Of a DNA stretch of 64,000 bases, positions 21,234 through 30,545 are shown piece after piece. This stretch comes from CAVUBL01 sp963739795. Lineage in GTDB: Bacteria > Acidobacteriota > Thermoanaerobaculia > Multivoradales > DATKCC01. Both the position numbers and the translations under genes were made by a program. The notes beneath the pieces are model-generated. The model searched no databases. It had not been told where the DNA came from and worked only from the letters and a program-made list of their open reading frames with translations. Every line of letters begins with the position of its first letter. Position 1 is the stretch's first letter. The stretch spans positions 1 to 64,000 of the forward strand of contig CAVUBL010000016.1 in assembly GCA_963739795.1 (NCBI GenBank), written 5' to 3'.

Positions 21234-22784
21234 GTGACGATCTCTCTGGAGCTCCCCGACCCTCCGGCTGCTTCGGCTCCGGCGGGCCCGACGCCCGTAC
21301 CCCGGGCGGTGCGGCTGGTGACCCTCGCCGTGCGCCGGCTGCTCCACCTCTTCTTCCTGCGGATCGAGGTCGTGGGCCTCGAGCACGTCCCGGCGCAGGC
21401 GGGGGGCGTGCTGGTCGCCTGGCACCCGAACGGGCTGCTCGATCCGGCCCTGATCCTGGCCCACTTCCCCCGCCGGGTGGTGTTCGGCGCGCGGCACGGC
21501 CTGCTCGCCTGGCCGATTCTGGGACGTCTGCTCCGGGTTCTCGGGACGGTGCCGATCTACCGCCCCCAGGACGCCCCACTCTCGGGTGAGCCCGGTCGGG
21601 ACGAGGCGGCCCGGCGCGAGGCCAACCGGCGAAGTCTGGACGCCCTGGCCGGAGCGGTGGCCGGCGGCTCCTTCGCCGCCCTCTTCCCCGAGGGCGACAG
21701 CCACGACGAGCCCCACCTCCTCGACCTGCGCCCGGGGGCTGCCCGCCTGTACCTCCGGGCCCGTGAGCTCACACCCGCCGGCCGGCCGCCGCCGGTGCTG
21801 CTGCCGGTGGGCCTCCACTACAACCGCAAAAACCTCTTCGGCTCGAAGGCCCTGGTGGAGTTCCATGCTCCGGTCGAGCTCCCTGCCGAGCTGGTTGCGC
21901 CGCGGGCCGGAGACGAGGCCCGGCGAGCCCGGGAGCGTCTGCTGACCACCCGGATCGAAGAGGAGCTGGCCGAGGTGGTGCAGGCCACCGAGAGCTGGGA
22001 GATCCACCACCTGATGCACCGCCTCCGCAAGCTCATGCGCGCCGAGCGGGCGGCCCGCGCGAGCGCCCGGCCCGGCCCCCCGAGCCTCCGAGAGCGGGTT
22101 CTGGGGCTGTCCCGGGTGCGCCGCGGCTACCTCGCGCTGCGCGAGAGCCTGCCGGAGGAGACGGCGCGCCTCGAGGAGAGGGTGCGGCGCTACGACCGGG
22201 TGCTCGCCGCCCTCGATCTCCAAGACCACGAGCTCGACGCCGAGGCGGACCTCGCCTCGCCGTGGAAGGGGCTCGCCCTGGTGGCCCGAGCGGCGGCGGT
22301 CTACCTGGCCCTGCCGCCCCTCCTGATCCTGGGCTACCTCGTGAACACTCCGGTCGCCCTCGGCCTCGGAGTCCTCGCCCGCCGGCTGGGAGCGAAGCTC
22401 AAGGACGAGGCCACGCTGAAGCTGCTGCTGGGCGCCGTGGTCTTTCCCGTCGTCTGGCTGGTGGTGGCGCTCCTGGTGGGGTGGGGCGCCCTCAACCTTC
22501 ACCAGCTCTATCCGCACCGGGTGCCGGCGGCGCCCTGGCTGGCCGGCGTCGTGACGTTCCTGCTCTGCTCGGTCGGCGGTTGGGAGGCGCTACGCTACCT
22601 GCGCCTCGCGGCGGAGACCTACCACGCCCTCAAGGTGCGCCTGACCCGGGTGCGCCGCCGCCGGGCCCTCGAGCGCCTCGTCCGCGAGCGCTGCCACCTC
22701 TTCGAGGCCGCGGAGGCCCTCTCGGAGGACCTGGATCTGCCCGGCGCGGTGGCCGCCGACGGCCGGATCACGGCTTCTCGCTAA
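21234..22784 (+). CDS. PlsC-like 1-acyl-glycerol-3-phosphate acyltransferase with C-terminal membrane region
   Basis: 516 residues from GTG 21234. The frame is open further upstream, but that part is Arg-rich and not family-like. The first half has the acyltransferase block WHPNGLLDP (a variant of the NHx4D motif), then FGARHG, then LFPEGDSHDE, which matches the FPEG block of phospholipid acyltransferases. The C-terminal half carries a charged stretch and three hydrophobic segments (for example LPPLLILGYLVNTPVALGLG and VVFPVVWLVVALLVGW). The likely role is transfer of an acyl chain to a lysolipid at the inner membrane. Asn of the usual NH pair is replaced by Trp, so the exact acceptor is uncertain. 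It stands alone, with a converging permease gene downstream. Confidence 0.78.
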   Translation: MTISLELPDPPAASAPAGPTPVPRAVRLVTLAVRRLLHLFFLRIEVVGLEHVPAQAGGVLVAWHPNGLLDPALILAHFPRRVVFGARHGLLAWPILGRLLRVLGTVPIYRPQDAPLSGEPGRDEAARREANRRSLDALAGAVAGGSFAALFPEGDSHDEPHLLDLRPGAARLYLRARELTPAGRPPPVLLPVGLHYNRKNLFGSKALVEFHAPVELPAELVAPRAGDEARRARERLLTTRIEEELAEVVQATESWEIHHLMHRLRKLMRAERAARASARPGPPSLRERVLGLSRVRRGYLALRESLPEETARLEERVRRYDRVLAALDLQDHELDAEADLASPWKGLALVARAAAVYLALPPLLILGYLVNTPVALGLGVLARRLGAKLKDEATLKLLLGAVVFPVVWLVVALLVGWGALNLHQLYPHRVPAAPWLAGVVTFLLCSVGGWEALRYLRLAAETYHALKVRLTRVRRRRALERLVRERCHLFEAAEALSEDLDLPGAVAADGRITASR

Positions 22785-22805
22785 CCCGCGACCGCCGCCG
22801 GCGGC

Positions 22806-25319
22806 TCAGTCGTGGCGCAACGCCGTCATCGGGTCGACCTGCGAGGCGCGGCGCGCCGGCAGGTAGGCGGCGGTGAGGGCGACGACGGCCAGGACCGCCA
22901 CGCCGCTCGCCAGGACCACCGGGTCGTGGCCGCCGAGCTCGTAGAGGAGCGAGCGGGCCGCCCGGCCCAGGGCGAGAGCCCCGGCGAGGCCCAGGACGCC
23001 GCCGATGACGAACATCCGGCCCATCTGGCGCAGGACCATGCGCCGGACGCGGTCGCCGCCGGCCCCCAGGGCCATGCGCACGCCGATCTCCCGGGTGCGC
23101 TGAGCCACCGAGTAGGCCAGCACGCCGTACAGGCCCACCGCCGCGAGGAGGGTGGCGAGCACCGCGAACGCGGCGGCCAGGGTGGTGATCAGGCGATCGA
23201 GGAAGACGTTCTCCCGGGCCACTTGGCGCACGGTCTTGAGATTCTCGACCGGCAGGTTCGGGTCGAGTCGCTTGATCACGGCCGGGACGGCCTGCATGAC
23301 GGTGCGCGGATCGCTCCGCGTGCGCAGGTAGAAGTTGAGGAACCCGAGCCGGTTGCCCTGTCGATAGGGGATGAAGTAGAGGGGCGGGACCTTGTCCTTC
23401 ACCGAGTTGTACTTGGCGTCGGCGACCAGCCCCACGATCTGGATGTCGAGCTTGTCGCCGCGGCCGTCCCCCATCCACTTGCCCACCGCCGCGCGCCCGC
23501 CCAGGTGGAACTTCTCGGCGAACGCCTGGTTCACGACCGCCACCTTCGGGGCGTCCTTGGTGTCGGCGGCGGTGAGCTCCCGGCCCGCCAGGAGCGTCAC
23601 GCCCATGGTCCGGAAGTACCCGGGGCCGACCTCGTTGTAGCGCGACCCGGTGTCGGTGTCCGGTCCGGCGTCGAAGCCCTCCACCCGTACGCTGTTGCCC
23701 CAGCTATCGCCTCCGAGGATCGGGACCAGGGAGTCCGAGACGCGGACCACGCCGGGCAGGGCCGCGAGCTCCTCCTCGGCCCGCCCGAAGAGGGCCATGC
23801 TCTGGGCCGACTCGTAGCCGTTGAGCGCCGGCGAGATGGAGAAGGTCACCAGGTTGTCCTCGTCGAGACCCAGGTCGACCCGGCTCACGTTCACCAGGCT
23901 CTTGATGAACAGACCGGCGGCGATCAGGAGCGCCATGGACAGGGCGATCTGCGCCGTCACCAGACCGTTCCGGAAGCGGGCGGCGGCCCGGGCTCCGGAC
24001 GGCTGTCCGGCGCTCCCTTTGAGGGCGGTGACCAGGTCGGGGCGGGTGGCGTGGAGGGCGGGGTAGAGGCCGAAGAGGAGGCCGGTCGAGAGCGCCAGCA
24101 CCCCGGCGAAGAGGACCATCTGCGGGCTCAGCTCCAGCCGGACCGTAGAGATGGCATCGGCTGGCAGGAGCGCCCCGATGAACGCCAGCGTCCAGCGCGC
24201 GACCAGGAGGCCGGCGGCGCCGCCCAGCAGGGCGAGGAGCGCCGACTCGGCGAGGAGCTGGGTGAGAAGGCGGTGTCGGCCGGCGCCGAGGGAGCTTCGG
24301 ATCGCCATCTCCTGGGCCCGGGCGGCCCCCCGGGCGAGGAGCAGGTTCGCGATGTTGGCGCAGGCGATGATCAGCACGACTCCGGTGACCGCCAGGAGAA
24401 GGGTGAGGGGGGTGCGGGACTCACCGTGGATCGAGCTCTGGCCTCGTCGGCCGTCCGCGAGGGTCACCTGCCGGGCCCGGAAGCGCTTCATGGTCTCGTC
24501 GCTCATCTCCTTTTGGAGAGGCGCCTCCACGTCGTTGATCAGGGTGTGGTACGTGACGTTGAGCTGGGTTCCGGCCCGCTCCATGGAGACGCCCGGCGCC
24601 AGGCGGCCGAAGACGTACACCCAGTAGACTCGCCGATTCTCGAAGTCCTTGGCATCGAAGTAGGACTCGAGGTTCGCCCGCATCGACAACGGCGCGTAGA
24701 CGTCGGGCCGGTTGCCCAGGGTCGTGCCCTCGAAGCCCTCCGGAGCGACCCCGAGGACCTCGAGGCTTCGTCCGTTGACCACCAGGCTCTTGCCGACGAT
24801 CTCCGGGTCGGCGCCGAGCTCGTGGGTCCAGAACCGGTAGGAGACGACGACCACCGAGTGCTGTCCGGGAACGCCGTCGTCGGAGGGCGAGATCAGCCGC
24901 CCGAGGGCCGGTTTGAGTCCCAGCACCGGGAAGTACGAGCCCGAGACCAGCTCGCCGTGGCCGCTCAAGGTCTTCTCGCCGGTGGACAGATTGGCGCCGA
25001 ACGCCCGGTGGCCGGCCAGGCCGCTGAAGCCGGCTGCGCTGTCAGGGGCCTTCTCCAGGTCGCGGAACATCGCGTAGCTGAAAACGGAGTCGCAGTCGCC
25101 CGCCTGGTTGCACGACTGGGAGCCGGGCTTGGGCCCGGGTGCGGAGAGGTTCACCAGCCGCGCGGGCTCGCGCACCGGCAGTGGGCGCAGGAGGATCTGG
25201 TCGAAGAGGGAGAAGATCGCGGCGTTCGCCCCGATCCCGAGGGCCAGGGACAGAATGGCGACCACGGTGACGAACGGCGTCTTGGCGAGGTTCCGGAACG
25301 AGAGCTTGAGGAGGCTCAT
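22806..25319 (-). CDS. MacB-like FtsX permease without ATPase (ADOP family)
   Basis: 837 residues. The start at 25319 (MSLLKLSFRNLAKTP) is chosen because an RBS-like AGAGG lies just upstream and the protein aligns with its paralogues from there; an in-frame start 37 codons upstream looks non-coding. It has the typical layout: N-terminal helix (ILSLALGIGANAAIFSLFDQ), periplasmic core with YRFW and LGRLI blocks, central FtsX core (LIIACANIANLLLARGAARA) and C-terminal core (QRTREIGVRMALGAGGDRV). No ATPase neighbour is present. It is divergent from the secreted protein gene at 25382, separated by 62 bp. The substrate is unknown. Confidence 0.88.
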   Translation of the reverse strand: MSLLKLSFRNLAKTPFVTVVAILSLALGIGANAAIFSLFDQILLRPLPVREPARLVNLSAPGPKPGSQSCNQAGDCDSVFSYAMFRDLEKAPDSAAGFSGLAGHRAFGANLSTGEKTLSGHGELVSGSYFPVLGLKPALGRLISPSDDGVPGQHSVVVVSYRFWTHELGADPEIVGKSLVVNGRSLEVLGVAPEGFEGTTLGNRPDVYAPLSMRANLESYFDAKDFENRRVYWVYVFGRLAPGVSMERAGTQLNVTYHTLINDVEAPLQKEMSDETMKRFRARQVTLADGRRGQSSIHGESRTPLTLLLAVTGVVLIIACANIANLLLARGAARAQEMAIRSSLGAGRHRLLTQLLAESALLALLGGAAGLLVARWTLAFIGALLPADAISTVRLELSPQMVLFAGVLALSTGLLFGLYPALHATRPDLVTALKGSAGQPSGARAAARFRNGLVTAQIALSMALLIAAGLFIKSLVNVSRVDLGLDEDNLVTFSISPALNGYESAQSMALFGRAEEELAALPGVVRVSDSLVPILGGDSWGNSVRVEGFDAGPDTDTGSRYNEVGPGYFRTMGVTLLAGRELTAADTKDAPKVAVVNQAFAEKFHLGGRAAVGKWMGDGRGDKLDIQIVGLVADAKYNSVKDKVPPLYFIPYRQGNRLGFLNFYLRTRSDPRTVMQAVPAVIKRLDPNLPVENLKTVRQVARENVFLDRLITTLAAAFAVLATLLAAVGLYGVLAYSVAQRTREIGVRMALGAGGDRVRRMVLRQMGRMFVIGGVLGLAGALALGRAARSLLYELGGHDPVVLASGVAVLAVVALTAAYLPARRASQVDPMTALRHD

Positions 25320-25381
25320 GGATGCCTCTACGAAAGAACGGGCCCGAACGTTACAAGGCCGGTGAGGGTAGTCTAGGCTAA
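25320..25381. promoter_or_regulatory. Short divergent promoter region
   Basis: These 62 bp separate two divergent genes and must serve both. TAGTCT and TAGGCT hexamers lie immediately before the ATG at 25382 and resemble -10 elements, which would give a very short or absent 5' leader for the + strand gene. There is no clear -35 box. Confidence 0.3.
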
Positions 25382-26683
25382 ATGATGCGCCTCGGGATCT
25401 CAGCCCTCCTCGCGCTGCTGGCCACCGCACCCGCCGTCGGGGCCCAGTCGCTCGCCGGCTGCCCGCTGTTGCCGTCCGACAACGTCTGGAACGCCCGGGT
25501 GGACTCGCTGCCCGTCGACTCCGCCTCCGGCGACTACGTGGCCGCCATCGGAGCGGGCGTCGGGATGCATCCGGACTTCGGCACCGTCTACCAGGGCTCC
25601 CCGATCGGCATCCCCTACGTCGTCGTGCCCGGCTCTCAGCCCAAGGTGCCGGTGGTCTTCGACTACGCCGACGAGAGCGACCCCGGGCCGTACCCGATCC
25701 CGCCCGACCCGCCCATCGAGGGCGGCTCCGGCTCGGACGGCGACCGCCACGTCCTGGTCCTCGACCGCGACGCTTGCCGCCTCTACGAGCTCTACGATGC
25801 CCATCCGGTGTCCGGGAGCGGCTCCTGGACCGCCGGCGCGGGGGCGGTCTTCGACCTTCGTTCGAACGCCCTCCGGCCCGACGGCTGGACCTCCGCCGAC
25901 GCCGCGGGCCTCCCGATCCTCCCCGGCCTGGTGCGCTACGACGAGGTGGCCGCGGGGGAGATCCGCCACGCCCTGCGCTTCACGGCGCCGTCGACCCGGG
26001 GCGACCATGTCTGGCCGGCCCGCCACGACGCCTCGGCCCTCACCGCCTCCCGCTACCCGCCCATGGGCGAGCGGTTCCGGCTGCGGGCGGACTTCGACCT
26101 CGCGGGCTTTGCGCCCCGGGTCCAGGTGATCCTTCGCGCTCTCCAGCGCTACGGCATGATGCTCGCCGACAACGGCAGCGCCTGGTACCTCTCCGGAGTG
26201 CCCGACCCGCGCTGGGACGACGAGGAGCTGGTGACCGAGCTGCGCCGCGTCAAGGGCTCGGACTTCGAGGCCGTGGACGTTTCGGGCCTCCTCCAGGACC
26301 CGGATTCCGGTCAGGCGGTGCCCGATCCCGACGGGGGTGGAGGAGACGGTTTCTTCACGTCGCCGGCGGTGCCCGGCTTCGCCTTCGAGGTCCTGATCGG
26401 CACCGACGCCCGTCCGGGGACACCCGAGGCGGCGTGCATCCCCGAAACCGTGTGCGTGAGCGGCGCGGTCCCGGGGCGCTCGGAGCTCTTCGTGCGCATC
26501 GTCGGCCCCAAGCCGAACGGCTACCTGTGGCCCACCCTGGTCAAGTTCTCGACCTCCCGGATCGAGGTCTCGATCCGCCAGGAGTCGACCGGCATCGTCC
26601 GCCACTACGTGCTCGACGGCGCCAGCCCGGGCGTCGACGAGCTCCCCGGCCTCTTCGACCGCATGGGATTCCTTCCGGATTGA
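25382..26683 (+). CDS. Secreted protein of unknown function with shared C-terminal domain
   Basis: 433 residues. Two consecutive ATGs open the gene, followed by a signal peptide (ISALLALLATAPAVGAQS). The body begins CPLLPSDNVWNARVDSLPV and contains HPDFG, DGDRHVLVLDRDACRLYELY, GDHVWPARHD, GMMLADNGSAWYLSG and DPRWDDEEL. This conserved-looking pattern recalls uncharacterised secreted proteins, and I cannot assign a function. Residues about 322-433 repeat the C-terminal domain of the protein at 19968, with the same blocks (VCVSGAVPGRSE, RIVGPKPNG, LWPTLVKF, PGVDELPGLFDR). A Gly/Asp-rich linker (DPDGGGGDG) separates the two parts. Confidence 0.8.
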   Translation: MMRLGISALLALLATAPAVGAQSLAGCPLLPSDNVWNARVDSLPVDSASGDYVAAIGAGVGMHPDFGTVYQGSPIGIPYVVVPGSQPKVPVVFDYADESDPGPYPIPPDPPIEGGSGSDGDRHVLVLDRDACRLYELYDAHPVSGSGSWTAGAGAVFDLRSNALRPDGWTSADAAGLPILPGLVRYDEVAAGEIRHALRFTAPSTRGDHVWPARHDASALTASRYPPMGERFRLRADFDLAGFAPRVQVILRALQRYGMMLADNGSAWYLSGVPDPRWDDEELVTELRRVKGSDFEAVDVSGLLQDPDSGQAVPDPDGGGGDGFFTSPAVPGFAFEVLIGTDARPGTPEAACIPETVCVSGAVPGRSELFVRIVGPKPNGYLWPTLVKFSTSRIEVSIRQESTGIVRHYVLDGASPGVDELPGLFDRMGFLPD

Positions 26684-26726
26684 TTGGATGCTCCCCACAA
26701 CCCCACCCGAGTCTCGGGTCCAGGGT

Positions 26727-27782
26727 TCAGCGGCGATCGATCTCGAGCACCGCGGCTCCCTCTAAGCGGCCCGCCCGCAGGTCGTCCAGGGCCTGGTTCG
26801 CCTCTTCGAGCCGGTAGGTCTTGGTGTGGGTCGTCACCGGTACCTCGGGGGCGATCTCCAGGAAGCGGCGGGCGTCCTCGCGGGTCAGGTTGGCGACCGA
26901 GCGGATCACCCGCTCCCCCCAGAGGTCGCGGTAGGGGAACGACGGGATGTCGCTCATGTGGATGCCGCCGCACACCACGACGCCGCCCTTGACCAGGTGG
27001 CGGAGCGCCTCGGGCACCAGGCCCCCCACCGGGGCGAAGATCAGCGCCGCGTCGAGCTCCTCGGGCGGCACCTGGTCCGAGCCGCCGGCCCAGCTCGCGC
27101 CGCAGGCGTAGGCGAAGCGCTGGCCGGCGGCGTCGCCCGGCCGGGTGAAGGCGTAGACCGTGCGCCCCTGGTGGATCGCCACCTGGGCGATCAGGTGGGC
27201 CGCGGCGCCGAAGCCGTAGATCCCCAGCCGGCGGGCGCTCTCCGGGCTCGACTCGTCGGCCAGGCGCAGGGTCCGGTAGCCGATCAGGCCGGCGCACAGG
27301 AGCGGCGCCGCCTCCGCGTCGCCGTAGCTCTCGGGCAGGGGGAAGGCGAAGCGGTGGTCGGCCACCGTGTACTCGGCGTAGCCGCCGTCGAGGTGGTAGC
27401 CGGTGAAGCGCGCCTTCTCGCACAGGTTCTCGCGCCCGGAGAGGCAGTACCGGCACTCCCCGCAGGTCCAGCCCAGCCAGGGCACGCCGACCCGCTCGCC
27501 CGGGCCGAGCCCCGCCACCCGGGCGCCCACTGCCTCGACCCGGCCCACGATCTCGTGGCCGAGGACCAGGGGCAGCTTGGGCTCGGTGAGGTCGCCGTCG
27601 AGCACGTGGAGGTCGGTCCGGCAGACGGCGCACGCCGTCACCCGGATCAGCACCTGCTCCGGCCCGGGCTCGGGCACCGGGAGCTCCCGCGCCACCAGCG
27701 CCTCGCCCTGGTGCTCGAGGACCATCGCCCGCATGGTCTGGCGCGCCCCGGCGCCCTGGCCCCGGCGGCCTCTCGTCGTCAT
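26727..27782 (-). CDS. Zinc-dependent alcohol dehydrogenase (MDR family)
   Basis: 351 residues, or 335 if translation starts at the ATG at 27734 (MRAMVLEHQ), which fits family length slightly better. Catalytic zinc ligands appear in CAVCRTDLHV and LGHEIVGRVEAVG. The structural zinc loop is CGECRYCLSGRENLC. The Rossmann region begins GIYGFGAAAHL, close to GxGxxG. These place it among zinc-binding alcohol dehydrogenases that oxidise alcohols or reduce aldehydes with NAD(P). It begins 11 nt after the hflC stop and is probably co-transcribed with hflK-hflC, although no functional link is obvious. Confidence 0.88.
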   Translation of the reverse strand: MTTRGRRGQGAGARQTMRAMVLEHQGEALVARELPVPEPGPEQVLIRVTACAVCRTDLHVLDGDLTEPKLPLVLGHEIVGRVEAVGARVAGLGPGERVGVPWLGWTCGECRYCLSGRENLCEKARFTGYHLDGGYAEYTVADHRFAFPLPESYGDAEAAPLLCAGLIGYRTLRLADESSPESARRLGIYGFGAAAHLIAQVAIHQGRTVYAFTRPGDAAGQRFAYACGASWAGGSDQVPPEELDAALIFAPVGGLVPEALRHLVKGGVVVCGGIHMSDIPSFPYRDLWGERVIRSVANLTREDARRFLEIAPEVPVTTHTKTYRLEEANQALDDLRAGRLEGAAVLEIDRR

Positions 27783-27792
27783 GGACCCGGCG

Positions 27793-28728
27793 CTACCCTC
27801 CGTCCTTCAAGACCCGGTAGAGCTCGGCGTCGGTGGTGAGGACGAGCACTGTCTGGGGATCGACGGTCTGCTCGTAGGTCTCGAGGGTCTTGGTGAAGGC
27901 GTAGAAGTCGCGGGACTCGGTCGACTGGTTGTAGGCCTTGGCGTAGATGTCGGTCGCCTGGGCGTCGGCCTTGCCCCGGATCTCCTGGGCCTGCTTGTAG
28001 GCCTCGGACTGGATGCGCTGGAGCTCGCGGTCGCGCTCGCCGCGGATGCGGGCGGCCTCGCCCTCGCCCTCGGAGCGGTAGCGGGTGGCAATCCGCTGGC
28101 GCTCGGCGACCATCCGGTCGTAGACCTTCTTCCGCACCGCCTGGACGTAGTTGATCCGCTTCAGGCGAACGTCGAGGATCTCGATCCCCAGGTCCGACGT
28201 GCGGGTGCGGGCGGCGGCGAGGATCTCCTGGCGGATCTTGTCGCGCCCGAACTTGATGGTCTCGAACTGGCTCTCGTCCTCGGGGGACGACTCGTCGATC
28301 TCGGGCTTGCGGTTCGAGGTGCGCACGATCTCCACCAGGTCGTGGTTGGCCACGGAGTTGCGGGTCTCGCCGTCCAGGATGTCGTCGAGGCGGCTCTGGG
28401 CGCCGCGCTCGTCGCGCAGGCGCTGGAAGAAGAGGAGCGGATCGGTGATGCGCCAGCGGGCCATGGTGTCGACCCAGATGAAGCGCTTGTCCCGGGTGGG
28501 CAGCTCGGTGGCCTCGCCGTCCCACTCGAGGAAGCGCTTGTCGAAGCGGTGGATCTCCTGGACGATGGGCAGCTTGAAGTGCAGGCCGGGCTGGTCGACA
28601 GCTCCACCGACCGGCTTGCCGAACTGGGTGATGATCACCTGCTGGGGCTCGGGGACCACGTAGGCCGACGACAGGATGCCGACGACCAGCAGGAAGGCGA
28701 CGAGGAGGAGGGCGAGACGGGCGATCAT
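27793..28728 (-). CDS. hflC: HflC, regulator of FtsH protease
   Basis: 311 residues. An N-terminal membrane anchor (LALLLVAFLLVVGILSSAYV) is followed by a band-7/SPFH domain (VVPEPQQVIITQFGKPVGG) and a charged alpha-helical region (RIRGERDRELQRIQSEAYKQ) ending with TKTLETYEQTVD. This is the HflC pattern. With HflK it forms a membrane cage around FtsH and modulates turnover of membrane proteins. The start overlaps the hflK stop (ATGA). Confidence 0.93.
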   Translation of the reverse strand: MIARLALLLVAFLLVVGILSSAYVVPEPQQVIITQFGKPVGGAVDQPGLHFKLPIVQEIHRFDKRFLEWDGEATELPTRDKRFIWVDTMARWRITDPLLFFQRLRDERGAQSRLDDILDGETRNSVANHDLVEIVRTSNRKPEIDESSPEDESQFETIKFGRDKIRQEILAAARTRTSDLGIEILDVRLKRINYVQAVRKKVYDRMVAERQRIATRYRSEGEGEAARIRGERDRELQRIQSEAYKQAQEIRGKADAQATDIYAKAYNQSTESRDFYAFTKTLETYEQTVDPQTVLVLTTDAELYRVLKDGG

Positions 28729-29768
28729 TGGTCACCTCCCTGGCTCCCGGCCGGGGGTTGGGCCGACGACTGGGCCCGGTGGGTTATGGCGCCCAGGTCG
28801 AGGAAGGGCAGTACGTTCTGCGCCTTCTCGTCCACCACCACCTTCTGGCCGACCTTGGGCAGGATACGGGCGACGGTCTCGAGGTAGAGCCGCTTGCGGG
28901 TCACCTCCGGGGCCTTCTTGTACTCGGTGTAGAGAGCGTCGAAGCGGGCGGCGTCGCCCTGGGCGCCGTTGACCCGCTTCAGGGCGTAGCCCTGGGCTTC
29001 CTGGATGGTCTGCAAGGCCTCTCCCTTGGCCCGGGGGATCACCTTGTTGTACTCGCTCTGGGCGGCGTTGATCTTCTGCTCCTTCTCCTGCTCGGCCTCG
29101 TTGACCTCGTTGAACGACGGCTTGACCGGGTCGGGCGGCGTGACGTTCTGGAGCACCACCTGCTCCACGCGAAGGCCGGTCTCATACTCGTCGAGGAGTG
29201 CCTGGAGCTTCTTCTGGACCTCGGCCGAGATCGCCTCGCGGCCGATGGTGAGGACCTCGTTGACCGTACGGTCGCCCACCACCTGGCGGGTCACCGCCTC
29301 GGAGAGGTCGCGCAGGGTGTCCTGGGGGTTTCTGACCCGGAACAGGAACTTCGTCGGGTCGAGGATCCGGTACTGGACCACCCACTCGACGTCGGCGACG
29401 TTCAAGTCGCCGGTGAGCATGAGCGACTCGTCGGAGAGGTCGGCCGAGGAGTAGACGGTGCGCACGCCCGCTTCCTGGGTGCGGAAGCCGAACTCCTCCT
29501 TGAGCTGGCGCTGGGTGGGTACCTTGTAGACCCGGTCGACGCCCAGGGGGATCTTCCAGTGGAGGCCGGGGTCGGTGGTTTTCGTGTAGCGGCCGAAGCG
29601 CAGCACCACGCCCTGCTCTTCGGGGCTGAGGGTGTAGAAGCTGGTGAAGACGAAGATCAGGGCCAGGAGGCCCAGGGCGAGCTTGGCGAACGGGATCTTG
29701 GGGAGCTTCTTGAGGTCGGGGAAGTTGACCACCGGCCCGGAGCCCCCGCCGGGTGGTTGAATGGGCAT
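28725..29768 (-). CDS. hflK: HflK, regulator of FtsH protease
   Basis: 347 residues. A short Gly/Pro-rich N-terminus precedes one membrane helix (LALGLLALIFVFTSFYTLSP), then an SPFH domain (EEQGVVLRFGRYTKT, DPGLHWKIPLGVDRVYKV) and a long helical part with the family motif EVNEAEQEKEQKINAAQSEY. It is the first gene of a minus-strand operon hflK-hflC-adh. The start region is only 63 bp from the divergent ankyrin gene, so the promoters face each other. Confidence 0.93.
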   Translation of the reverse strand: MPIQPPGGGSGPVVNFPDLKKLPKIPFAKLALGLLALIFVFTSFYTLSPEEQGVVLRFGRYTKTTDPGLHWKIPLGVDRVYKVPTQRQLKEEFGFRTQEAGVRTVYSSADLSDESLMLTGDLNVADVEWVVQYRILDPTKFLFRVRNPQDTLRDLSEAVTRQVVGDRTVNEVLTIGREAISAEVQKKLQALLDEYETGLRVEQVVLQNVTPPDPVKPSFNEVNEAEQEKEQKINAAQSEYNKVIPRAKGEALQTIQEAQGYALKRVNGAQGDAARFDALYTEYKKAPEVTRKRLYLETVARILPKVGQKVVVDEKAQNVLPFLDLGAITHRAQSSAQPPAGSQGGDQ

Positions 29769-29831
29769 AGTGGGGATAGGTTACCCTGGAAAGGCCGGAG
29801 TATTCCCGGGCCTGCCCGGAGGAGGTGCGTG

Positions 29832-30497
29832 ATGGCACGATCTGATCCCTGGAGACCCTCCCTGGGGGAGATGGGCCGGCGCTTAGCTCTTGCCGCGACG
29901 GCCGGCGTCCTCGCCGCGGCGCTCTTCGTCGCCGGGTGCGGCGCACCGGGTGGGGACGCCGAATCCACCGGCGAGACCGCGAGCAGCCGGTCGCTGCCGC
30001 ACCCGAACCAGCGCCCCTCGTCCCAGGCCCTGACCATCGATGCCGCCATCGAACAGGGGAAGGTCGGGGAGGTCGTCGCCCTCCTCAGGCTGGGCGTGCC
30101 GGTCGACGTCCGGGGCGTGGAGACAGCCACCCCCTTGATGATCGCCGCGCAGGTAGGGGACCTCGAGATCACCGAGGCCTTGATCGAGCACGGCGCCGAC
30201 GTCGACGCCCGGGACTACGAAGGGATGACGGCGCTCATGTTCGCGGCGGAGGCCGATCGGCCCGAGATCGTCCGATGCCTCTTGCGGGCGGGCGCCTTCG
30301 TGGACGCGCGAGCGCGTGGCAGCGCGAGCGCGCTCTACTTCGCGGCCGCAAACGGCTCGACGCGAACGGTTCTGGTGCTCCTCGAGGCGGACCCCCAACT
30401 CGAGGACGACTCCCCGCGAGGCCCACGAGCGATCGCGGAGCAGAACGGCCACCACCAGGTCGCCCAAATCCTCCGAGAAGCGGCCCAATCGCGCTAG
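29832..30497 (+). CDS. Ankyrin-repeat lipoprotein
   Basis: 221 residues. ATG 29832 is preceded by GGAGGAGGTG and opens a lipoprotein signal (LAAALFVAGC). Three to four ankyrin repeats follow (ETATPLMIAAQVGDLEITEA, GMTALMFAAEADRPEIVRCL, SASALYFAAANGSTRTVLVL). Ankyrin repeats bind proteins; the partner is unknown. The protein would sit in the periplasm anchored to a membrane. The same frame is open upstream across hflK, but that part is antisense shadow. Confidence 0.87.
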   Translation: MARSDPWRPSLGEMGRRLALAATAGVLAAALFVAGCGAPGGDAESTGETASSRSLPHPNQRPSSQALTIDAAIEQGKVGEVVALLRLGVPVDVRGVETATPLMIAAQVGDLEITEALIEHGADVDARDYEGMTALMFAAEADRPEIVRCLLRAGAFVDARARGSASALYFAAANGSTRTVLVLLEADPQLEDDSPRGPRAIAEQNGHHQVAQILREAAQSR

Positions 30498-30545
30498 GAG
30501 GCTGGTGAGAAGTCCGGGCTATTCCACCTAAGTCGGGGCGTCCAT

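Noticed and set aside
28728..29831. In-frame upstream extension of the ankyrin lipoprotein
   Set aside because: It runs antisense through hflK; a strong RBS and lipoprotein signal at 29832 define the real start.
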